Below, piece after piece: positions 27,148 through 35,141 of a stretch of DNA of 64,000 nucleotides. Positions within the stretch are counted from its first letter, which is position 1, and every line of letters starts with the position of its first letter. The stretch is taken from the NCBI RefSeq assembly GCF_002224245.2, contig NZ_NKHK02000008.1, positions 59,831-123,830 of the forward strand, read 5' to 3'. This stretch comes from Moraxella sp. VT-16-12 (lineage in GTDB: Bacteria; Pseudomonadota; Gammaproteobacteria; Pseudomonadales; Moraxellaceae). The position numbers were made by a program, and so were the translations under genes. Below the pieces are notes generated by a model. The model saw nothing but the letters and a program-made list of their open reading frames with translations. It was not told where the DNA came from and ran no database searches.

Positions 27148-28029
27148 TTATTTTTTAGTGGCAAATAAATTATCTAACTTTTGCTCAAAATCATGATAAC
27201 CCAAGAAGTCATACAATTCAGCACGAGTTTGCATGCTATCCACCACATTTGCCTGCGTGCCATCTCTCATGATGGCTTCATAAACATTAAGGGCTGCTTT
27301 GCTTGCCGCTCTAAATGATGACAGCGGATATAACACAAGCGACACGCCATTATCAGCAAGCTCTTGTTGTGTATAAAGTGGCGTTGCCCCAAATTCGGTG
27401 ATGTTGGCAAGCACAGGCACGCCCACCGCTTCGCTAAATTGTTTATACATGGCAAGGTCAGTGATGGCTTCGGGGAAAATCATGTCCGCTCCAGCTTCCA
27501 CGCATGCCACCGCACGCTCTATGGCAGACTCCAAACCTTCCACCGCTAGGGCATCAGTGCGAGCCATGATGACAAAATTTTCGTCCACACGAGCATCTGT
27601 TGCTGCTTTGATTCTGTCCACCATTTCATCTTTGGCAACGATGGCTTTGTTGGGGCGGTGTCCACAACGTTTTTGGGCAACTTGGTCTTCAATATGTACC
27701 GCCGCCACGCCTGCTCGCTCAAAGTTACGAATGGTGCGTGCAATGTTAAACGCCCCACCCCAACCCACATCAATATCCACAAGCAAAGGCGTATCAACAT
27801 TGTCCGTGATACGGCGAGCATCAATCAGCACATCTTCCATGGTAGTAATGCCCAAATCAGGAATGCCGTTTGAGCAAGCCGCCACACCACCGCCTGACAG
27901 ATAAATGGCTTTAAAACCACTGGCAGTCGCAAGGCGAGCAAAGTAGGCATTAACACAGCCAACAACAGCTAAAGGGTTGGATTGGGCAACAGCTTGGCGA
28001 AAACGCAAACCTGCGGATTGATTACTCAT
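27148..28029 (-). CDS. prpB: 2-methylisocitrate lyase
   Basis: A 293-residue isocitrate-lyase-superfamily protein of PrpB length. It has [20 protein letters not shown] and the YLSGGGVAA block, the metal-binding [11 protein letters not shown], and the catalytic KRCGHRPNK loop (Cys). It cleaves 2-methylisocitrate to succinate and pyruvate, the final step of the pathway. It is the first prp gene of the locus, preceded by about 260 bp of AT-rich DNA that should hold the operon promoter. Confidence 0.96.
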   Translation of the reverse strand: MSNQSAGLRFRQAVAQSNPLAVVGCVNAYFARLATASGFKAIYLSGGGVAACSNGIPDLGITTMEDVLIDARRITDNVDTPLLVDIDVGWGGAFNIARTIRNFERAGVAAVHIEDQVAQKRCGHRPNKAIVAKDEMVDRIKAATDARVDENFVIMARTDALAVEGLESAIERAVACVEAGADMIFPEAITDLAMYKQFSEAVGVPVLANITEFGATPLYTQQELADNGVSLVLYPLSSFRAASKAALNVYEAIMRDGTQANVVDSMQTRAELYDFLGYHDFEQKLDNLFATKK

Positions 28030-28155
28030 GGCGATTATCCTTAAAACTTTTAACCAAATATTTTATCAAGTTGCTGTGAGCATGATGGGTTTAGTATAAC
28101 GATAAATGATGGGTTTGTCTTGTAAAAATTTTGGTTAAAAAATACACAAATGCAA

Positions 28156-28187
28156 GCAAAAAATCTTTGATACTATTTGTTTTTTGC
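28156..28187. promoter_or_regulatory. Inverted repeat upstream of prpB, possible operator
   Basis: GCAAAAAA (28156-28163) and TTTTTTGC (28180-28187) form a perfect inverted repeat with a 16-bp centre, 127 bp before the prpB start. Location in the otherwise unstructured AT-rich prpB leader suggests a regulator-binding site, but no known consensus was matched. Confidence 0.35.
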
Positions 28188-28290
28188 ATATTAAATAAGA
28201 AATTTTACATAATATATGAGATGTTTTATAAAAAATCTGCATAGTTTTCAGAGATATTGAGAATTACTCTTGATAAATTGAAATGTTTTG

Positions 28291-29238
28291 TTACAAATTT
28301 GCTGAATATGCCATCTTTTTGTAGCTAATGTTTTGTTCATCATATACCGCATACACGGCGTGTAGCAGTGCTTTGATGTGAGGGTGCGGGTCGGACGCTT
28401 TGGTGTTTAGATAAATGGGTGATGTGGCATGAAAATGGCTGATGGGACGATAACATAGCTCTTCACTGCGGATGCTTTTTAAACCATCAGGAACAATGGT
28501 AATCCCCACACCGACTGACACCAAGCCCAAAGCAATCTGAATATCACGGGCTTTGGTGGTCTTTGTGGGCGTCAAATGGTGTGTATAAAATAAATGCAAA
28601 ATCGGGTCTTGACTGTGGTCAGGAGCAAGCGTTAAAGGCGTGCGATGATACAAAATTATCGTCTCTTCTAACAACTCAGACAAACTTAGGGGCGTCTTGT
28701 TTTTTACCAAAGGGTGCGTGTGGGGTAAAGCGACCACGAGGCGTTCATCTCGCAAAAATATCTGATGGATAAAGCGGTCATGGCACGCAAATCGCCCAAA
28801 TCCCACATCAATTTTACTTGATTTTAGGGCATAGACTTGTTCATCAGAGCCAATCTCCATCAACCGCACGTCTAAATTTTGGGCGTGCTGTTTTAAGGTT
28901 GCCACGATTTTTGGCAGCAGTCCATACAGCACCGAAGCAACAAAACCAATGGTTAATACGTCCGTCTTTTTGCTGTTAAAATTTTGGGTTAATGTGATGG
29001 TTTGTTTAATGTCATCTAGGCTTGGTGTGATATGCTCCAAAAAAAACCACCCTGCATCCGTCAATCTCATGGGGCGATGATGGCGGTCAAACAGTGCCAC
29101 ACCAAGCCTGCTTTCAAGTTGGGAGATGTGGCGTGAAAGCGTGGGCTGTGAGATGTTTAGAGCGTGGGCGGTCTGTGAAACATTGCCTGTGTGAGCCAGC
29201 TCAATAAATGCGGTCAGTTGGTCAAGAGAGATAGTCAT
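28291..29238 (-). CDS. LysR-family regulator, CatM/BenM-like
   Basis: A 315-residue LysR regulator. The winged HTH is LTAFIELAHTGNVSQTAHAL, NISQPTLSRHISQLESRLGV. The effector domain opens with VLTIGFVASVLYGLLPKIVA and includes DVGFGRFACHDR and RDERLVVALPHTHPL, which resemble the muconate-responsive CatM/BenM group. The chosen ATG gives a typical LysR N-terminus (MTISLDQLTAFIE); an ATG 24 nt upstream is the alternative. It sits upstream of prpB on the same strand and divergent from pepA. It may regulate the prp genes, though no benzoate or catechol genes are nearby to explain a CatM-type sensor. Confidence 0.88.
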   Translation of the reverse strand: MTISLDQLTAFIELAHTGNVSQTAHALNISQPTLSRHISQLESRLGVALFDRHHRPMRLTDAGWFFLEHITPSLDDIKQTITLTQNFNSKKTDVLTIGFVASVLYGLLPKIVATLKQHAQNLDVRLMEIGSDEQVYALKSSKIDVGFGRFACHDRFIHQIFLRDERLVVALPHTHPLVKNKTPLSLSELLEETIILYHRTPLTLAPDHSQDPILHLFYTHHLTPTKTTKARDIQIALGLVSVGVGITIVPDGLKSIRSEELCYRPISHFHATSPIYLNTKASDPHPHIKALLHAVYAVYDEQNISYKKMAYSANL

Positions 29239-29366
29239 TTGAGTCTCATTGTTTTTGGTCATTTTATCACAACTATTGGCAAATTTACGCCCCAATTTAT
29301 CACACCAACGCCCCAAAATATGCTAAAATCCAAACAATCCCTTTTTATCTGCAAACAGGAGTTTGT

Positions 29367-30848
29367 ATGTCAAAATCCCCCCTGACTTTGAGTGTTTTAG
29401 ACACGTTTAATCCAAAAGCCACCAAAAATCCCCCCCACCTAGTGCTATTTGCTGACAAAGACGGTAAGATTTTAGGCAACCTAGATGGCGAGCATATCAG
29501 CCGTGCCAATGCTCTTATTAAAGCGTCCGCCTTTAAAGGCACACTAGGCAGTACAGTCAGCGACCACGCCTTAGATAGCGGCTATCCCTTGACGGTTGTC
29601 GGTGTGGGTGCATTAGACAAACTGGCAAACAACATCAAAAAACTTGGTAAGCCCACCTACGCCGCCATCAAATCTGCCAAAAAAGCGGTGATTTTATGGG
29701 GTGATACCATTTGCCAAAAACACTTTGGGCAGTTTGTATTAAGCCTGCTTGGAGCAAGCTACCACTTTGGCTATCAAAGCGAAAAACCCAACAAAGACAC
29801 CATCAGCCAAATCACCTTTATCAATAATCAAGCCGATAATGATTACGCACAGGTTTTGGAGCTGACCCAAGCGACCTTTGTTGGTCAAAGTTTGGCTCGC
29901 ACCCTTGCCAACGAAGCACCCAATATCTGCACCCCAAGTCATGTCGCCAAAATCGCCAAACAACTTGGCAAAGACCATGCTGACAGCGTGAATGTTCAGG
30001 TACTTGGCGAAAAAGAGATGCAAAAACTTGGCATGGGCTGTTTTTTGGCGGTATCCAAAGGCTCAGAACAAGAAGGTCAGCTTGTGGTGATTGAGTATTT
30101 TGGCAAATCAAACAAGAAAAAAGGCAAGCTAAAAAATCCCATTGCCCTTGTTGGTAAAGGCATCACCTTTGACACAGGGGGAATTTCTTTAAAACCTGCT
30201 GCTGGCATGGACGAGATGAAATTTGACATGGGCGGAGCTGCTGGTATGCTTGGCACGATTAAGGCAGCTTGTGAAGCCAAACTTCCCCTTGATATCGTGG
30301 TGGTATTGGCTTGTGCTGAAAATATGCCATCAGGCAGAGCCACTCGTCCCGGAGATGTCGCAGTCGCCATGAATGGCATGAGTGTTGAGATTTTAAATAC
30401 TGATGCCGAAGGTCGCTTGGTGCTGTGTGATGCCCTATGCTACACCCAAGATACCTACACACCACGCACCATCATTGATGCTGCCACTTTGACAGGGGCG
30501 TGCGTGATTGCCTTAGGTAGCGTGCGTTCAGGTTTATACACCAATGATGAAGACACTTTGTTTGCCCTACAACAAGCCAGCGAAACATCGGGCGACCTTG
30601 TGTGGCAAATGCCCCTAGATGATGACTATGACGCACAGCTTAAATCCCCCATCGCTGATGTGCAAAACATCGGTGGACGTGAAGCCGGCTCAGTAACGGC
30701 GGCGTGTTTTCTAAAACGCTTTATCAAAGACAACCAAGCATGGGCCCACTTAGACATCGCAGGCACAGCATGGCAAAGTGGTGAAAATAAAGGAGCAACA
30801 GGTCGTCCTGTGCCTTTATTGATGAGCTATCTATACAGCCAAATCTAA
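29367..30848 (+). CDS. pepA: Leucyl aminopeptidase (M17)
   Basis: A 493-residue cytosol aminopeptidase. The two-metal site is visible in LVGKGITFDTGGISLKPAAG (Lys and Asp), EMKFDMGGAAGM (Asp) and the family signature NTDAEGRLVLCDAL (Asp, Glu, catalytic Arg). The C-terminal region VWQMPLDDDYDAQLKSPIAD and AHLDIAGTAW are also typical. It removes N-terminal residues from peptides and in some bacteria also binds DNA as XerCD accessory factor. AGGAG lies just before the ATG, and a terminator follows. Confidence 0.96.
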   Translation: MSKSPLTLSVLDTFNPKATKNPPHLVLFADKDGKILGNLDGEHISRANALIKASAFKGTLGSTVSDHALDSGYPLTVVGVGALDKLANNIKKLGKPTYAAIKSAKKAVILWGDTICQKHFGQFVLSLLGASYHFGYQSEKPNKDTISQITFINNQADNDYAQVLELTQATFVGQSLARTLANEAPNICTPSHVAKIAKQLGKDHADSVNVQVLGEKEMQKLGMGCFLAVSKGSEQEGQLVVIEYFGKSNKKKGKLKNPIALVGKGITFDTGGISLKPAAGMDEMKFDMGGAAGMLGTIKAACEAKLPLDIVVVLACAENMPSGRATRPGDVAVAMNGMSVEILNTDAEGRLVLCDALCYTQDTYTPRTIIDAATLTGACVIALGSVRSGLYTNDEDTLFALQQASETSGDLVWQMPLDDDYDAQLKSPIADVQNIGGREAGSVTAACFLKRFIKDNQAWAHLDIAGTAWQSGENKGATGRPVPLLMSYLYSQI

Positions 30849-30852
30849 CCTT

Positions 30853-30888
30853 AAAAAGCGATGACTGATGTTGTCGCTTTTTATTTTT
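30853..30888 (+). terminator. Terminator of pepA
   Basis: Arms AAAAAGCGA (30853-30861) and TCGCTTTTT (30874-30882), 12-nt loop, T-rich tail. Confidence 0.88.
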
Positions 30889-30898
30889 ATCACACACA

Positions 30899-30933
30899 AA
30901 AAAAACAGCCATGATTTCATGACTGTTTTTTTT
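30899..30933 (-). terminator. Terminator of the outer-membrane barrel gene
   Basis: Arms AAAAACAG (30901-30908) and CTGTTTTT (30923-30930) around a loop that itself contains the small palindrome ATGATTTCAT. It lies 20 bp past the stop of the minus-strand gene and can act in both directions. Confidence 0.82.
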
Positions 30934-30953
30934 GGTATTATATAACCATCTGC

Positions 30954-31502
30954 TTAGAATGCCAAGTGAGCACCCACACCCCAGACACTTGCATCAGAGT
31001 TTAGATAGTTATAAGTAGCTTCTACACCTAAGTTTTTGGTTGGTTTAAAGCCGACACCCACGCCACCTGCTAGGCTGGTTTTATCAGTTTCGTGGCTGTA
31101 ACTGTTATCACTGATACTTTTGTCTTTGACTTCGGTTTTTGCCACACCCAGTTTACCTTTCACATAGACAGGCGTGTTCGCAAACTGATAACGGTAAGTG
31201 CCATAAGCACCATAAGTTTTGGCTTTTAGTTCGTATTCAGTGCCATTAAATTTATATTTATCGCTGTCAGCACCTTGATACTCTGCTTCAATACCAAGAT
31301 TTTGGTCAAAGTTGTAACCACCATAAACACCATAAGCAGTCAAATCACCTTTATGACCTTGAATGCGGTCAATGTCAAACTGACCTGCTTTAACACCCAC
31401 ATAAGGCTCACCTGCATTGCCATAGCTAATCTTAGCATTAGCACTTAGCGTCATGACTGATGCAGCAGTTAGAGCTAGGATTGCTTTTGTTAGAGTTTTC
31501 AT
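30954..31502 (-). CDS. Small outer-membrane beta-barrel protein (OmpA/OmpX-like)
   Basis: A 182-residue protein with a signal peptide (MKTLTKAILALTAASVMTLS, cleavage near ANA). The mature part alternates polar and hydrophobic residues in about eight strands (PYVGVKAGQFDI, LTAYGVYGGYNF, KTYGAYGTYRYQF, TSLAGGVGVGF, NLGVEATYNYL) and ends in HLAF, the terminal Phe needed for BAM recognition. It fits an eight-stranded barrel. Function could be adhesion, stress protection or envelope stability. The 5' leader contains a strong AGGAGAAGAAG site. Confidence 0.85.
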   Translation of the reverse strand: MKTLTKAILALTAASVMTLSANAKISYGNAGEPYVGVKAGQFDIDRIQGHKGDLTAYGVYGGYNFDQNLGIEAEYQGADSDKYKFNGTEYELKAKTYGAYGTYRYQFANTPVYVKGKLGVAKTEVKDKSISDNSYSHETDKTSLAGGVGVGFKPTKNLGVEATYNYLNSDASVWGVGAHLAF

Positions 31503-31926
31503 CTTCTTCTCCTAAATGGTGCAAGCACCGAGTTGTGATGGCAAGCCATCGTTTTGTTGATGGATTTATAGTAACAAAATATTTCTTAAAAATTGTGCGT
31601 CTTTATAGATGAATATGTAAAGTTTTGCAAAGATTACAACTTTTTCGCCCAAAAATTCGCCAAATTATTACAAAGACCGCTCTATTATTGCAAAATAAGC
31701 CAAACATTACGCAAAAATTGCGTATTTCTCCAAAAATAACGTAAAATAGGTCAGTTTTTCTTTGATTTTTGATTAAAAACGAGCAGGTCATCATCAAACA
31801 AGTATGTTGATTAAAAAATTTTAGAAAAATTCACCCAACATGACCCAAGTTTGACATTTTTTGTTACAAATTAAAGGCATTTATAAACTGGGCTGTTACA
31901 TTCTTATTGACGATTTAGGAGCAAGC
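31503..31926. other. AT-rich intergenic region between divergent genes
   Basis: About 420 bp between the barrel gene (minus) and gph (plus). The part nearest the barrel gene forms a leader with a small GATGGC/GCCATC hairpin at about 31539-31552. The rest is AT-rich and presumably holds both promoters. A 64-codon reading frame at 31603-31797 (minus) lacks a ribosome-binding site and looks spurious. Confidence 0.5.
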
Positions 31927-32616
31927 ATGGTTGTTCAATCCCCCAAAAAACTCATCATTTTTGACCTAGATGGCACATTGATTGATAGCGTGCCTGATTT
32001 GTCAGTGGCAACTAACCAAATGTTAGCCACACTTGGGGCAAACGCTGCTGACACAGAGCAAGTGCGTACTTGGGTGGGCAATGGCTCTTTAAAACTGACC
32101 GAGCGAGCATTGGCATGGGCAGGACTGCCAACCGACATGTATGCGTTAAAACAGGCACATCAGCTGTTTTTGACCGCTTACCAAACCCACATCAAAACCC
32201 ATAAAACGTGCGAATACCAAGGCGTCAGTATGGGGCTGGACAGACTCAGACAAGCAGGACTGATACTGGCGATTGCCACCAACAAACCGATTGCTTTTGT
32301 GCCAGAGATTTTGACAAATATGGGTTGGACAGATAAATTTGCTTGTGTGCTAGGGGGTGATAGCCTGCCTACCAAAAAGCCCGACCCCGCCCCACTTTTG
32401 CACATCTGCAACAGCCTAGATATAGGCACAGCACAAGCGGTGATGGTTGGCGATTCGGTCAATGACATACAAGCAAGCAAATCAGCAGGCATGACCGCAC
32501 TGGCACTTAGCTATGGCTATAATTATGGCAAGCCCATCGCTGATAGCAATCCTGATGCGGTATTTGATGAGTTTGGGGTATTGGTGGATTTTATCTTACA
32601 AAATTTGGTCAAATAA
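31927..32616 (+). CDS. gph: Phosphoglycolate phosphatase (HAD superfamily)
   Basis: A 229-residue HAD hydrolase. The nucleophile motif is IIFDLDGTLIDS (two Asp) near the N-terminus; motif II is LAIATNKP; the Lys and acidic motifs are KKPDPAPL and VMVGDSVNDIQ. The cap-domain pattern fits Gph. It removes 2-phosphoglycolate formed in DNA repair. I chose the ATG with AGGAG five bases upstream; the open frame extends further 5' but lacks a site. A terminator follows. Confidence 0.88.
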   Translation: MVVQSPKKLIIFDLDGTLIDSVPDLSVATNQMLATLGANAADTEQVRTWVGNGSLKLTERALAWAGLPTDMYALKQAHQLFLTAYQTHIKTHKTCEYQGVSMGLDRLRQAGLILAIATNKPIAFVPEILTNMGWTDKFACVLGGDSLPTKKPDPAPLLHICNSLDIGTAQAVMVGDSVNDIQASKSAGMTALALSYGYNYGKPIADSNPDAVFDEFGVLVDFILQNLVK

Positions 32617-32637
32617 AAAGGGCAAATCGCCCTTTTA
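32615..32637. terminator. Bidirectional terminator
   Basis: Arms AAAAGGGC (32616-32623) and GCCCTTTT (32629-32636), 5-nt loop. It lies between the gph stop and the stop of the converging exported-protein gene at 32638. Confidence 0.85.
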
Positions 32638-33144
32638 TCATAAGTATCTGTCATCAAAATAGCACACTTCATCAAATGCCATGTGGGTTTTTTGGCTAAA
32701 ATACCAACAAGTATAAGGTCGTATATTTAACTCACCTTCATAGTACTGGTTTTCTTGGGCTTCATTTAACAGCACAAAAGTCTTTGGCATACGCAGTCTG
32801 ATGTTGGCAGGTTTGCCATTTAAATTTGTCCATGATTCATCTTCGATGGCTTCTCCGTGCTTATCAACCATCAGCTCATCATTAGCATCTGTCTTAAATG
32901 TTGTGCCAGCATCTAAGCGGATTTTACCATAGCCTTGTACGTTAAAACTCCAACCATAACCACCACCATACATATTACCATGCTCAAAGCCACTTGCCAG
33001 ACAGATTTGTTGTTTGAGTACCTTGCCGTCTTTTAAAATGGCACAAGGCAGTTTGACATTATCATACTCGCTGGCACCTGCTAACGCCATCTGACCAAGC
33101 CCCAAACCAATGCTAGCAACGACCATTGCTTTTAACAACTTCAT
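32638..33144 (-). CDS. Exported protein of unknown function
   Basis: A 168-residue protein with a signal peptide (MKLLKAMVVASIGLGLGQ, cleavage near ALAGA). The mature part has four cysteines (LPCAILKD, QQICLASG, PYTCWYF, DEVCYFDD), likely forming two disulfides in the periplasm. It also has a Gly/Tyr-rich stretch (NMYGGGYGWSFNV). No family was recognised. It is monocistronic, ending at a shared terminator. Confidence 0.7.
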   Translation of the reverse strand: MKLLKAMVVASIGLGLGQMALAGASEYDNVKLPCAILKDGKVLKQQICLASGFEHGNMYGGGYGWSFNVQGYGKIRLDAGTTFKTDANDELMVDKHGEAIEDESWTNLNGKPANIRLRMPKTFVLLNEAQENQYYEGELNIRPYTCWYFSQKTHMAFDEVCYFDDRYL

Positions 33145-33236
33145 AAACCACTCCTTTTGTTGGGTAATTTGGCGGTATTTTTATTTTATGGCAAAAATTT
33201 ATCAGTTGGTGTGATGATATTGTTAATTTTTGTCAA

Positions 33237-34730
33237 TCAGCGGTAGCTGAGTGCTTCTGCCAAATGCGACACGCCCACCTGCTCTTCCCCTGCCAAATCG
33301 CTGATGGTACGAGCAACTTTTAACACACGATGGTAGCTTCTAGCAGACAGATTTAGCCGTGTTTGGGCAGTGGCTAATAGTTGTTTTTGGGCAACGCCAA
33401 GGGGAATAAAGCGGTCAATCTCACTTGGCAAAAGCTCGCTGTTGGCTTTGCCTTGGCGGTCTATGGCGATTTGCCTTGCTGTTATCACACGATGACGCAC
33501 GACAGCAGATGATTCGCCTTGTGGGGCATTTTGTAGGTCATCTATCGGCAAAGCAGGCACATGAACGTGTAAATCAATGCGGTCAAGCAATGGTCCTGAC
33601 AGTTTGTCTTGGTAGCGTTTGATTTGCTCAGGTTTGCAGCTGCAACGACCTGACGGGTCGCCATGATAGCCACATGGGCATGGATTCATTGCCCCCACCA
33701 GTTGAAAATTGGCGGGATATGCCACTTGACTGTTAGCACGACTAATCACAATCTCTTTGGCTTCTAAGGGCTGACGCATGACTTCTAGGGTTTTACGGTC
33801 AAATTCAGGCAATTCATCTAAAAATAAAACGCCATGATGAGACAAAGAAATCTCTCCGGGCTTAGGTCGTGAGCCACCACCTGACAGTGCCACAGCACTC
33901 ATGGTATGATGACAAGAACGAAACGGTCGCACACCAAACTGATACGCCACGCCTGCCACCGAATAAATGCTCGCCACTTCTAGGGCTTCATCATCGCTCA
34001 ACGGTGGCAATATGCTTGGCAATCTGCTTGCCATGAGCGTTTTACCAGAACCAGGTGAGCCTTTAAATAGCATGGAATGTCCGCCTGTGGCACAAATCTC
34101 CAAAGCTCGTCTTGCGTGGTGCTGACCTTTTACATCAGCCAAATCCAAAGCATAAACTGGCAGGGCTTTTTTGGTTGGTTTGGGCGTAGGAGCAAGTTTA
34201 TCATCAGCACTGCCCATGCCACAGACAGCATTTAAATGGCGACATACTTGTGTCAGATTATCCGCTCCCAACACAATGGCATCCATCGCTTGCAGTGCTT
34301 CATCTGCATTAGATTTAGGCACAAACAACGTACGGCTTGACTTTATCGCACAAGCCACTGACAAAACTCCTGTTACGCCACGCAAATCACCATTTAAAGC
34401 GAGCTCGCCAACAAACTCAAAATCATCGAGCACGCTTGCATCAATCTGACCACTGGCTGACAAAATCCCAATGGCAATCGGCAAATCAAGCCGTGAACCA
34501 TCTTTGGGCAAATCAGCAGGGGCAAGGTTGATGGTGATACGCCGATTTGGAAAATCAAAACCACTATTAATAATCGCTGAACGTACACGGTCTTTGCTTT
34601 CACGTACGCTGGTCTCTGGCAAACCCACAATCGTCAAAGCGGGCAAACCTTGTGAAATATGCACTTCTACCGTAACAGCAGGTGCAACCAAACCAATGAC
34701 GGAGCGAGTATGGACTTGGGCAAAACTCAT
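33237..34730 (-). CDS. comM: YifB/ComM-family Mg-chelatase-like AAA+ ATPase
   Basis: A 497-residue protein of ComM length. The N-terminal Lon-protease-like domain has VEVHISQGLPALTIVGLPE and ITINLAPADLPKDGSRLDLP. The AAA+ core carries Walker A FKGSPGSGKTLMASRLP, Walker B VLFLDELPEF and the PCPCGYHGDPSGRCSC cysteine cluster, with sensor regions after it. ComM is a hexameric branch-migration helicase used in natural transformation. Its presence fits a naturally competent Moraxellaceae host. Confidence 0.94.
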   Translation of the reverse strand: MSFAQVHTRSVIGLVAPAVTVEVHISQGLPALTIVGLPETSVRESKDRVRSAIINSGFDFPNRRITINLAPADLPKDGSRLDLPIAIGILSASGQIDASVLDDFEFVGELALNGDLRGVTGVLSVACAIKSSRTLFVPKSNADEALQAMDAIVLGADNLTQVCRHLNAVCGMGSADDKLAPTPKPTKKALPVYALDLADVKGQHHARRALEICATGGHSMLFKGSPGSGKTLMASRLPSILPPLSDDEALEVASIYSVAGVAYQFGVRPFRSCHHTMSAVALSGGGSRPKPGEISLSHHGVLFLDELPEFDRKTLEVMRQPLEAKEIVISRANSQVAYPANFQLVGAMNPCPCGYHGDPSGRCSCKPEQIKRYQDKLSGPLLDRIDLHVHVPALPIDDLQNAPQGESSAVVRHRVITARQIAIDRQGKANSELLPSEIDRFIPLGVAQKQLLATAQTRLNLSARSYHRVLKVARTISDLAGEEQVGVSHLAEALSYR

Positions 34731-34752
34731 GGGATACTTATCATGTTAAAAT

Positions 34753-35121
34753 TTATACAATCGCTTTTTGGTAAACGTCTGCAAGTTCGGTCAAATTCAC
34801 CGCATATTGCACGCCTGCCACATGGGGGCTGATGTAATTTTGCAAAGTCGCCATGACACACCCCACCAACTTCGCCTTAATCTCATCAGAGCGACCTTTT
34901 AAAATACACAAATGAGCCACAACAAAATGCTCGCCGTCTTGGTGTGTGCCATCATTACCAAAACCAATCAGGTAACCATCAGTGCGATACAAGCGACTTT
35001 TGATGTCTTTGCTGTGTTTGAATTGACCGCTTTGGTATAAAGCAGTATTGAGTTTAAGTAGCAACTCTGTTTCATCTGCAATGGGCAAATGTTTAGAAAC
35101 TTCTAAGGTCAAATGTGGCAT
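34753..35121 (-). CDS. 5-carboxymethyl-2-hydroxymuconate isomerase-family protein
   Basis: A 122-residue protein of the CHMI (HpaF) family, beginning MPHLTLEVSKHLPI with the catalytic Pro at position 2 after Met removal, as in the tautomerase fold. GHFVVAH-type and RSDEIKAKLVG blocks fit. HpaF acts in homoprotocatechuate breakdown, but no other hpa genes are present here, so its substrate in this organism is unsure. It has a good AAGGAACATC site and lies 20 bp past rapA on the same strand. Confidence 0.82.
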   Translation of the reverse strand: MPHLTLEVSKHLPIADETELLLKLNTALYQSGQFKHSKDIKSRLYRTDGYLIGFGNDGTHQDGEHFVVAHLCILKGRSDEIKAKLVGCVMATLQNYISPHVAGVQYAVNLTELADVYQKAIV

Positions 35122-35141
35122 GATGTTCCTTGTTATGTGTA

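Noticed and set aside
31603..31797. 64-codon minus-strand frame
   Set aside because: No ribosome-binding site, aromatic and Cys-rich composition typical of AT-rich non-coding DNA, inside a promoter region.
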